Shown: piece after piece, positions 1-5,660 of the stretch
Numbering within the stretch: the first letter of the stretch is position 1
How the letters are laid out: each line of letters starts with the position of its first letter
Assembly: GCA_903881535.1 (NCBI GenBank)
Contig: CAIRTT010000282.1
Span: 1-7,176, forward strand
Direction: 5' to 3'
DNA length: 7,176 nucleotides
Source of the DNA: an uncultured Armatimonadota bacterium
Lineage (GTDB): Bacteria; Armatimonadota; Armatimonadia; Armatimonadales; Armatimonadaceae
Notes under the pieces: model-generated
What the model was told of the DNA's origin: nothing
What the model saw: only the letters and a program-made list of their open reading frames with translations
Databases searched by the model: none
Position numbers and translations under genes: made by a program

Positions 1-818
1 TTGTGAAGAGTATCTACGGCCTAGCCAGCATGGGATGGATTGGTAGCGCCAAGCACTGGTTTCGTTACGAGCAAGCCTACAACATCCTAGCTGGAATTTC
101 TGCGCCACTGGTTCTCTCGGTACACACCATCGTCTCCTTCGACTTTGCTGTCGGTATCGTTCCTGGATGGCACACCACAATTTTCCCTCCATACTTCGTC
201 GCTGGTGCAGTCTTTGCTGGTTTTGCGATGGTTCTTACCTTCGGCTTGCCGCTGCGGAGTGTTTATCCGCAGATCAAGGACTTCATCACCGAGAAGCACT
301 TGGACTGGATGGCGAAGATTCTTCTTGCGACCGGTTTGATTGTGTTCTACGGCTATATTCTTGAGATGTTCTATGGCTGGTACAGCGGCAACACATATGA
401 GCTTGCACTTGTTTACAACCGATTGTTCGGACCGTACAAGTGGTTCTACTATGCGCTTATCTTCTGTAACGGTGTCTTCCCTCAGCTCTGCTGGGTCCCT
501 CAGCTGCGACGAAATGTTCCATTTTTGTTCGTTCTGTCGATTGTTGTAGGAATCGGAATGTGGCTTGAGCGCTTCGTCATTATCCCGATGTCGCTCACAA
601 GAGACTTCCTTACAAGTTCCTGGGGATATTACGCACCAACCGAGTGGGACTGGGCCTTGTTTATTGGAACGATGGGATTCTTTGTATTCCTCTTGTTCAT
701 GTTCATCAAGGTACTACCAATCATCAACATTTTCGAAATGCGTGATCTTCTCATGAAGAACCACCATCAGTTTGGACATGGCCATGATGGCCATGAGAAT
801 TCAGAGGAGGCGCACTAA
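1..818 (+). CDS. actC: Alternative Complex III subunit ActC (NrfD/PsrC-like membrane subunit), 5' end outside window
   Basis: This is the C-terminal part of a polytopic NrfD-family protein, the quinol-interacting membrane subunit of ACIII. The reading frame is open from the window edge, and the GTG at position 3 is an internal Val codon rather than a start. About 271 residues are visible; family members usually have about 450-480, so roughly the first 190 are missing. Numbering from the codon at position 3, I see six hydrophobic helices near residues 27-50, 60-83, 103-125, 144-163, 172-193 and 218-240. Recognisable ActC blocks are SVHTIVSFDFAVGIVPGWH (39-57, with His41, Asp47 and His57), PPYFVAGA (62-69) and WLERFVIIP (187-195). 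The last 18 residues are histidine-rich (His254, 255, 259, 261, 264, 271), an extension beyond the helical core. The stop codon overlaps the actD start by one base (TAATG). Assignment to ActC rather than a generic NrfD protein is supported by the actD-actE-actF genes that follow. Confidence 0.95.
   Translation, partial: VKSIYGLASMGWIGSAKHWFRYEQAYNILAGISAPLVLSVHTIVSFDFAVGIVPGWHTTIFPPYFVAGAVFAGFAMVLTFGLPLRSVYPQIKDFITEKHLDWMAKILLATGLIVFYGYILEMFYGWYSGNTYELALVYNRLFGPYKWFYYALIFCNGVFPQLCWVPQLRRNVPFLFVLSIVVGIGMWLERFVIIPMSLTRDFLTSSWGYYAPTEWDWALFIGTMGFFVFLLFMFIKVLPIINIFEMRDLLMKNHHQFGHGHDGHENSEEAH
777..795 (+). repeat. Perfect 9-bp inverted repeat (possible hairpin) in the actC tail
   Basis: CATGGCCATGATGGCCATG reads as two perfect 9-bp inverted arms around one central base. 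As RNA it could fold as an 8-bp stem (777-784 with 788-795) with a TGA loop. It encodes part of the His/Gly-rich ActC tail (HGHDGH), so the symmetry may simply come from repeated CAT and GGC codons. It ends 8 bases before the actD ribosome binding site, so an effect on actD translation is possible but unproven. Confidence 0.5.
804..810 (+). promoter_or_regulatory. Ribosome binding site of actD
   Basis: GAGGAGG lies 7 bases upstream of the ATG at 818, inside the end of actC. It is a strong Shine-Dalgarno match and fixes the actD start at the codon that overlaps the actC stop. Confidence 0.85.
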
Positions 819-1369
819 TGGCACATGTTGCTGATGAATCTCCGAAGCTCTTTGGCATAGTTGCTGAATTTGATGATCCGGATGTCCTTGTGGAAGCTGC
901 AGCCAAAACGCGTGTAGCCGGATATCGGAAGTTTGATGCGTATTCGCCGATGCCAGTCCACGGATTGGCTGAAGCGATGCACTTCGAAGACATCCGTATT
1001 CCATGGATGGCGTTTTTCGGTGGCATCACAGGGTGTTGTCTTGGTTTGGGATTCCAGACTTGGATTGCATTGATCGACTACCCGATGAACGTCGGAGGGA
1101 AGCCGCTCTTTACATGGCCGCAATTTATCCCGATTACCTTTGAAGCAACCGTTTTGGTAACGGGTCTGACGACATTTGTGTCTCAGTTTGCTTTGAACGG
1201 TTTGCCGAAGCCGTACAACCCGATGTTCAATGCGAAGAATTTTGATCGTGCAAGTCAGGATCGTTTCTTCCTGTGTATTGAGACCAGGGATCCTAAGTTT
1301 GATGAAGCATCGGTCACAGAGTTCCTTCAAGGGCTTGGTGCGCTCGATGTATCGGAGGTACCAGCTTGA
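818..1369 (+). CDS. actD: Alternative Complex III subunit ActD (DUF3341 family)
   Basis: ActD is a small membrane subunit of ACIII with no known cofactor; its role is taken to be structural. The 183-residue length is normal for the family. The N-terminal soluble part carries the family hallmarks LFGIVAEFDDPD (11-22) and a YRKFDAYSPMPVHGL block (36-50), followed by two membrane helices at about 63-85 and 104-127. After the second helix comes the typical NGLPKPYNPMF segment (127-137), then a soluble tail with DRFFLCIE (148-155), which resembles the usual end of DUF3341 proteins. The start is ATG with a GAGGAGG site 7 bases upstream, overlapping the actC stop by one base, so translation is probably coupled. 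It is followed by actE with a 4-base TTGA overlap. Its place between actC and actE is the standard ACIII order. Nothing is truncated or unusual. Confidence 0.96.
   Translation: MAHVADESPKLFGIVAEFDDPDVLVEAAAKTRVAGYRKFDAYSPMPVHGLAEAMHFEDIRIPWMAFFGGITGCCLGLGFQTWIALIDYPMNVGGKPLFTWPQFIPITFEATVLVTGLTTFVSQFALNGLPKPYNPMFNAKNFDRASQDRFFLCIETRDPKFDEASVTEFLQGLGALDVSEVPA
1354..1358 (+). promoter_or_regulatory. Ribosome binding site supporting the TTG start of actE
   Basis: GGAGG sits 7 bases upstream of TTG 1366, within the end of actD. The next in-frame ATG (codon 15) would delete most of the lipoprotein signal peptide, so this site decides for the TTG start. Confidence 0.8.
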
Positions 1370-2037
1370 AAAAGGGTACAGCTGTCGCGGCATCCGCCGC
1401 GGTCACGATGTTAGTCGCTGGATGTCACGTCGACCAATGGGTTCAACCACGTGTTAACTCAGAATCGGCATCCGACTTTTATAGTGACATGCAAGGGTCT
1501 CGACCTAATGTTGCAGGCACAGTCTCGTTTAACGGCTACGTAGCTCCAGACGAGCGAACGACAGGTAAGTCTGGCAAGGCATTTGCCCCAACGATTCCTG
1601 CGGCTAGTGTCAAAGCATTCGGTGGTGCTACATCGATGCTCAAGCGTGGCCAGGAACGTTACAACATTTACTGCCAGCCGTGTCACGGTGTTGCAGGTGA
1701 TGGCAATGGGTTTGTAGCCTTGCGTGGAATGGGTTATTGGCAAAAACTGCCTGCTAATTTGTTGATTCCTAAATATGGTACGTACAAATCTGGTCAGTTC
1801 TACGATGTCATTGCAAACGGTAAGGGTGCGATGTACAGCTACTCGTCCCGTATTCCTGATGTTGATGACCGCTGGGCGGTTGTTGCTTACATCGGGGCAC
1901 TACGTACGGCTGGAAAGCTTCCGATGCCATCCAACTTAAATGATTCCATGCATGGAGATGCTCCTGAAAAGCACGATGCTGGGCACTCAGCTTCTGGAAA
2001 AGAATCGGGTCATGCAACCGAAGGAGAACACAATTGA
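1366..2037 (+). CDS. actE: Alternative Complex III subunit ActE, monohaem cytochrome c lipoprotein
   Basis: ActE is a periplasmic, lipid-anchored cytochrome c of ACIII that carries electrons toward the terminal acceptor. The 223-residue product begins MKKGTAVAASAAVTM and has a lipobox VAGC with Cys20 as the expected lipidated residue. A single haem c motif, CQPCH, lies at 103-107 (Cys103, Cys106, His107). The likely distal haem ligand is Met156 in the GAMYSYSSRIP stretch, followed by DRWAVVAYIGALR (168-180), the usual C-terminal cytochrome helix. The start is TTG, overlapping the actD stop as TTGA with GGAGG 7 bases upstream. The tail (residues 196-222) holds five His residues among Gly, Ser, Asp and Glu, beyond the end of the haem fold, and may bind metal. 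A general class I cytochrome is the alternative, but the operon position makes ActE nearly certain. Confidence 0.95.
   Translation: MKKGTAVAASAAVTMLVAGCHVDQWVQPRVNSESASDFYSDMQGSRPNVAGTVSFNGYVAPDERTTGKSGKAFAPTIPAASVKAFGGATSMLKRGQERYNIYCQPCHGVAGDGNGFVALRGMGYWQKLPANLLIPKYGTYKSGQFYDVIANGKGAMYSYSSRIPDVDDRWAVVAYIGALRTAGKLPMPSNLNDSMHGDAPEKHDAGHSASGKESGHATEGEHN
2021..2026 (+). promoter_or_regulatory. Ribosome binding site supporting the TTG start of actF
   Basis: AAGGAG lies 7 bases upstream of TTG 2034, within the end of actE. It supports the TTG start with a TTGA overlap. Starting at the next Met (codon 36) would cut into the first membrane helix. Confidence 0.8.
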
Positions 2038-3251
2038 GCGCAGAAGCCTCCAGTGCAGTCTCATCACTTAAGCGGCTACAAGCACTTGCTCTTCCTGCGG
2101 CCTTCGTAGGAGCAATCTTGCTCGGAATCTGCTTTCAAATGGATGCAGACCCCGGTAAGAAGATTTTTTGGTCATCCTATCTGTACGGATTCATGGTCTG
2201 GTTCAGCTTGGCGATTGGTAGTACAACACTAATCTTCCTACACCACACGATTCGTGCACAGTGGAGTTTGTCCATTTTGCGTGTCGCAGAAGCATGCGCG
2301 AAAACATTGCCTTTGTTAGCGGTGTTCTTCCTGCCCCTCGTATGGGCCGCATGGAATGGTCAGGTATATCCATGGGCAAATCATGATGTGTACCACCATC
2401 TTCACCCGAACAAACAGATGTGGTTTTCACCTACTGGATGGACAATCCGGAGTGCGATTTACTTTGCCTACTGGATCATCGGAACTAACTACTTGACGAA
2501 GCTTTCGCTCAAGCAGGATGACAACCGCGATGAAGCGTTCGCTGCTAAGCGTACGACGTTTGCGGCTCCAGGCGGTGTTCTTCACGTCGTGTTATTGACT
2601 TTCGCAATGACAGACTGGGTGATGTCCCTCGACCCGATGTGGTTATCTTCGCTTTATGGCGCATGGCACATGGCCACAAGCCTGCTGTTTTCGATTGCAG
2701 TCGGATCGTTCATTCTCCTGTCGCTTCGAACAAAGGTCCCTTATAGCGGTGTCATTCAGCCGCAGCTGACAAAAGACCTTGGCAACCTGATGCTCGGTTT
2801 CACGATGGTATATGGGTACTTCACGCTGTCGCAGTTCCTAATCATCTGGTCCGGTAACCTTCCTGAAGAGAACATCTTCTTCGTTCAGCGGTTTGAAGGT
2901 CCGATGGTTTATCTCGGTTCTGCGCTGGTTGTTTGCCAGTTTGTTATTCCATTCCTACTGTTGATTTCGGGTAAAACTAAGCGCACACCATCGATTCTCC
3001 GGTTTGTTGCTGGCTGGATTGCGGTCGTCCGCATTGTTGACCTGTTCTGGCAGATTGTTCCGTTCATGGTGAACTTCAGCGGTGGTATCGCGGTACCGGT
3101 TATCCTCGGAGCCGTAGGTGCAGTGCTCGGTGTTGGTGGAGTATGGGTGTACGTCTTTAGTGGCAATGCACGCAAGGTAGCACTTATTCCTAGCTACGAT
3201 CCGCGGTTGATCGAAGCTAAACAACAGTGGGAGGCATCGAGTCATGCTTAA
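2034..3251 (+). CDS. actF: Alternative Complex III subunit ActF (NrfD-like polytopic membrane subunit)
   Basis: ActF is the second large membrane subunit of ACIII and a homologue of ActC. It is thought to contribute to the membrane core and possibly to proton movement. At 405 residues it has the expected length and about ten hydrophobic helices, for example near 17-35, 46-70, 90-107, 136-153, 179-197, 211-231, 250-271, 290-311, 321-345 and 352-375. Family signatures seen are FAMTDWVMSLDPMWLSSLYG (190-209), SQFLIIWSGNLPEE (266-279), RIVDLFWQIVP (333-343) and the terminal PSYDPRLIEA (387-395 region). The start is TTG with AAGGAG 7 bases upstream, overlapping actE by four bases. The C-terminal end overlaps the next gene by 8 bases. 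Gene order and signatures leave little doubt. I see no frameshift or missing segment. Confidence 0.95.
   Translation: MSAEASSAVSSLKRLQALALPAAFVGAILLGICFQMDADPGKKIFWSSYLYGFMVWFSLAIGSTTLIFLHHTIRAQWSLSILRVAEACAKTLPLLAVFFLPLVWAAWNGQVYPWANHDVYHHLHPNKQMWFSPTGWTIRSAIYFAYWIIGTNYLTKLSLKQDDNRDEAFAAKRTTFAAPGGVLHVVLLTFAMTDWVMSLDPMWLSSLYGAWHMATSLLFSIAVGSFILLSLRTKVPYSGVIQPQLTKDLGNLMLGFTMVYGYFTLSQFLIIWSGNLPEENIFFVQRFEGPMVYLGSALVVCQFVIPFLLLISGKTKRTPSILRFVAGWIAVVRIVDLFWQIVPFMVNFSGGIAVPVILGAVGAVLGVGGVWVYVFSGNARKVALIPSYDPRLIEAKQQWEASSHA
3229..3234 (+). promoter_or_regulatory. Ribosome binding site of the 155-aa membrane protein gene
   Basis: GGGAGG sits 9 bases upstream of ATG 3244, within the end of actF. It supports the start that overlaps actF by 8 bases and argues that this small gene is really translated. 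Confidence 0.75.
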
Positions 3252-3711
3252 GTCAGATTCCAAGAACAAGGGGTTTGTCGTCGGTTATGAACATTCGGAT
3301 GTAAAGCTTGCGCCACTTGTCCTTGCCTTTGGTGGATTGGTTGGACTGTTTGTAGGTTCGAGTGCTGCGATGATGTGGTTCTTAAACTTTACTGCGCCGA
3401 AGTATGCGAGTGATGTAAATGTGCCTGGATGGTCGGTTGAGCGAAAACTTCCCGCACATCCGCAGCTGCAAACGAATCCTAAAGAAGAGATGAACCTCTT
3501 CAAGGAGGCGGAAGCTCCGTACGGTAAGCGTATCGAGTCTGCTATCGATGTAGTTGCAAAGCAAGGCATTTCAGGTGTTGCGGAGAACGAGCCAGAGAGC
3601 GCATTCAAGACTCAATATCCTGGAAGCAGATCCGGTAAGCAGGCTGGGCAATCTGGGCATGGCTCTGAAGAACATCCGAAAAGTGATAGTGAAGGACATC
3701 AAGGGCATTAA
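3244..3711 (+). CDS. Small single-helix membrane protein of unknown function in the act-cox operon
   Basis: This 155-residue protein has no function I can name. It has a short polar N-terminus with several Lys, one hydrophobic helix at about 22-49 and then a soluble part, so the positive-inside rule places the C-terminal part in the periplasm. Residues 67-79 (RKLPAHPQLQTNP) and 97-109 (IESAIDVVAKQGI) resemble a two-block pattern I recall from small proteins next to SCO and cytochrome oxidase genes: a Pro/Leu-Gln block, then a helix like 'IDRAMxxLAxRG'. The tail is rich in Gly, Ser, Glu and His (His139, 144, 152, 155). The ATG overlaps the actF stop by 8 bases, has a good ribosome site, and the stop directly abuts the SCO start, so it is co-translated with ACIII and oxidase genes. 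A role as accessory or linking subunit of the ACIII-oxidase assembly, or in copper handling, is inference only. Confidence 0.85.
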   Translation: MLKSDSKNKGFVVGYEHSDVKLAPLVLAFGGLVGLFVGSSAAMMWFLNFTAPKYASDVNVPGWSVERKLPAHPQLQTNPKEEMNLFKEAEAPYGKRIESAIDVVAKQGISGVAENEPESAFKTQYPGSRSGKQAGQSGHGSEEHPKSDSEGHQGH

Positions 3712-4593
3712 GTGACAGATTTTCGTCGCTGGTTCGGGGTTCTTGTTTGTATGGGCTTGACCTCTGTGAATGCATGGTCACAGGGAGTGAGTGTAGGGCC
3801 TCAGTCTGGCGGGCGTCCGACATTTTCGACGGGTATCAATGCAGCACGTGATGTAACTGTGAAGCAACGCTTGGAAAACCAAGTTCCGCTTGATGCGCAG
3901 TTCACGGATGAATCAGGACAGCCGGTTAGCATCGGCAAGTACTTCGGCAAGAAACCAGTTTGGCTGGTGATGCCGTTTTACTCCTGTAAGAACACCTGCG
4001 CGAATATGCTGCATGGATTGGTGGAAAGCCTCCACGATCCTGCACTGAAGTGGCAGGTTGGTAGGGACTTTGAGATTGTAATCGTTAGCATTAATCCTAA
4101 AGAAGATGCGGCGGTTGCATTGGCTTCCAAGAAGCGTTACATGAGTGAGCTTGGAATAGCGGGTGCTGCGGATGGCTGGCATTTTCTGACCGGGAATGAG
4201 ACTGAAATACGACGGCTGGCCGATTCGCTCGGTTACATTTATGTGTATGACCAGAGAACCGATCAGTACGCTCATCCAAGTGTAACGATGGTCCTTACCC
4301 CAACGGGCAAGGTTTCAAGATATTTGTTCGGGGTTGTGTATCCAGGCAAGGATGTATATCTTGCCTTGACAGAAGCTGCGGAAGGTAGGATTGGCACGAT
4401 TGCAGATCAGTTTCTGTTGATGTGTTATCACTACGACCCGGCTCGAAATGTATATGGGTTGCGTGTTGTCACATTGTTGAAGGTATTGGGTACGGGGACC
4501 GCATTGTTACTGGGTACATTTATGATTCAGTCGCTGCGTAAGGAGAGGAAGTCCCGCTTGACTGCTGGGTCTGGCACGGGGAATAACGAATGA
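3712..4593 (+). CDS. sco1: SCO1/SenC-family copper chaperone with C-terminal membrane helix
   Basis: SCO proteins are thioredoxin-fold periplasmic factors that deliver copper to, or reduce, the CuA site of oxidase subunit II. This 293-residue protein has the SCO copper motif CKNTC (Cys92 and Cys96) and the distant His188 in the YAHPSVTMVLTP block (186-197), the usual three ligands. The N-terminus, with Arg5-Arg6 and a hydrophobic run at 7-18, looks like a signal peptide, with possible cleavage after Ala21 (VNA) or Ser23. The end carries the MCYHYDP motif (237-243) and then a second membrane helix at about 251-273 with a basic tail (SLRKERK), unlike classic SCO1, which is anchored at its N-terminus. 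The start is GTG, directly after the previous stop (TAAGTG), with AAGGG about 6 bases upstream. Starting at the next ATG (codon 14) would break the signal peptide. Its position directly before coxB fits CuA maturation. Confidence 0.92.
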   Translation: MTDFRRWFGVLVCMGLTSVNAWSQGVSVGPQSGGRPTFSTGINAARDVTVKQRLENQVPLDAQFTDESGQPVSIGKYFGKKPVWLVMPFYSCKNTCANMLHGLVESLHDPALKWQVGRDFEIVIVSINPKEDAAVALASKKRYMSELGIAGAADGWHFLTGNETEIRRLADSLGYIYVYDQRTDQYAHPSVTMVLTPTGKVSRYLFGVVYPGKDVYLALTEAAEGRIGTIADQFLLMCYHYDPARNVYGLRVVTLLKVLGTGTALLLGTFMIQSLRKERKSRLTAGSGTGNNE

Positions 4594-5660
4594 ACGAGTT
4601 GCAGTTAGCACCTATTGCTGCGTCTGAGTATGCAGGTGAAGTTGATAAGCTGTTCTGGGTGATGAATGCTTTGACGGTGGTGTTTACCATCATCGTAATG
4701 GCATTGATTGCTTTTCTTGCAGTGAGGTACCGGAAGGGCACGAATGTAGATCGGTCTAATCCAACGACGCATAACACGTTGTTGGAGATGACTTGGACAT
4801 TGCCTGCTTTGGTGCTTGGTCTTGGCGTTTTCACCTGGTCTTCGCGGCTGTTTGCTGATGTTTATACGCCGCCGAAGAATGCCCGTGAAGTTTTTGTCAT
4901 TGGCAAGCAGTGGATGTGGCATGCACAGCATTCGGATGGCACACGTGAAAACAACGAAATCCATGTGCCGGTTAACAACCCAGTGAAGCTTTCGATGATC
5001 TCACAGGATGTTATCCACGCTTTTTATGTGCCCGAATTCCGTATTCAACGTCACGTCGAACCAGGCCGCTACACGAGTATGTGGTTTACGCCGACGCGCA
5101 TCGGAAAGTACCGTGCTTACTGCAATGTGTATTGTGGGACACAGCACTCCGAAATGGGTGGATGGGTTGTCGTTCAGAGCCGTGAAGACTTTGAGAAATG
5201 GCAAGCCGGAGGCGGAGGTCGTCCGTTCTACCCTGGTGGGATTTCAACTCCAAATGGAGACTTATCTCTTGCGCAGACTGGTGGGACGCTGTTTCGAAAG
5301 TATCAGTGCGCTTCCTGTCACGTAGATGGACCTAAGGGTTCTTCTAAAGGTGGGAGCTTGGTTGGTCTGTATAAGTCACTGCGCCAGCTGTCAGATGGCT
5401 CTAAGGTTGTCGCGGATGAAGGTTACATCCGGTCCGCCATCCTCAACCCAAATGATGTTCGGCTAGCAAATTCAACCGGCTCGATGCCTGCTTATCGCGG
5501 GTCTTTGTCTGAGTCTGAAGTTATTGCCTTGATTGCGTATATCAAGGAAATCGGTTCCGGAAAACCACTAGAGGGTGGTCGTCCCGATAGTGTTGCTCCT
5601 GCGGCTAATACCAACTCGCAGCAGTGGCGCTACATGTATGGAGGAGAGCAATACCAATGA
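4590..5660 (+). CDS. coxB: Cytochrome c oxidase subunit II with fused cytochrome c domain (caa3 type)
   Basis: This subunit accepts electrons and passes them through the binuclear CuA centre to haem a of subunit I. The 356-residue product has two membrane helices (about 22-46 and 66-88) and no lipobox. The periplasmic cupredoxin domain has KQWMWHAQH (106-114, Trp patch for electron entry) and CuA ligands His143 (DVIHAFYVPEF), Cys178, Cys182, His186 and Met189. A class I cytochrome c domain is fused at about 225-325, with CASCH at 240-244 and a likely distal ligand Met299 in GSMPAYRG, then a final helix SESEVIALIAYIKEI. The CuA loop reads CNVYC where most A-type oxidases have CxExC, so the Glu that also binds Mg/Mn is Val180; CuA uses its backbone carbonyl, so CuA itself should survive. 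The ATG overlaps the SCO stop (ATGA), with a weak GGGGA site 7 bases upstream, and the stop overlaps the coxA start. Confidence 0.97.
   Translation: MNELQLAPIAASEYAGEVDKLFWVMNALTVVFTIIVMALIAFLAVRYRKGTNVDRSNPTTHNTLLEMTWTLPALVLGLGVFTWSSRLFADVYTPPKNAREVFVIGKQWMWHAQHSDGTRENNEIHVPVNNPVKLSMISQDVIHAFYVPEFRIQRHVEPGRYTSMWFTPTRIGKYRAYCNVYCGTQHSEMGGWVVVQSREDFEKWQAGGGGRPFYPGGISTPNGDLSLAQTGGTLFRKYQCASCHVDGPKGSSKGGSLVGLYKSLRQLSDGSKVVADEGYIRSAILNPNDVRLANSTGSMPAYRGSLSESEVIALIAYIKEIGSGKPLEGGRPDSVAPAANTNSQQWRYMYGGEQYQ
5640..5646 (+). promoter_or_regulatory. Ribosome binding site of coxA
   Basis: GGAGGAG lies 10 bases upstream of ATG 5657, within the end of coxB. It supports the start that forms an ATGA overlap with the coxB stop. 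Confidence 0.8.

Noticed and set aside
3..5. GTG at position 3 as the start of actC
   Set aside because: The frame stays open to the window edge and the visible protein begins in the middle of an NrfD-family protein with several helices missing. GTG is an internal Val.
815..1393. Long antisense open frame (192 codons) opposite actD
   Set aside because: It mirrors the actD coding frame, has no recognisable domain, is rich in Arg, Cys and His as shadow frames often are, and would conflict with a clear ActD protein on the + strand.
3913..4275. Antisense open frame (120 codons) opposite the SCO gene
   Set aside because: The + strand frame here carries the SCO copper motif, and the reverse frame shows no motif and no ribosome site of note.
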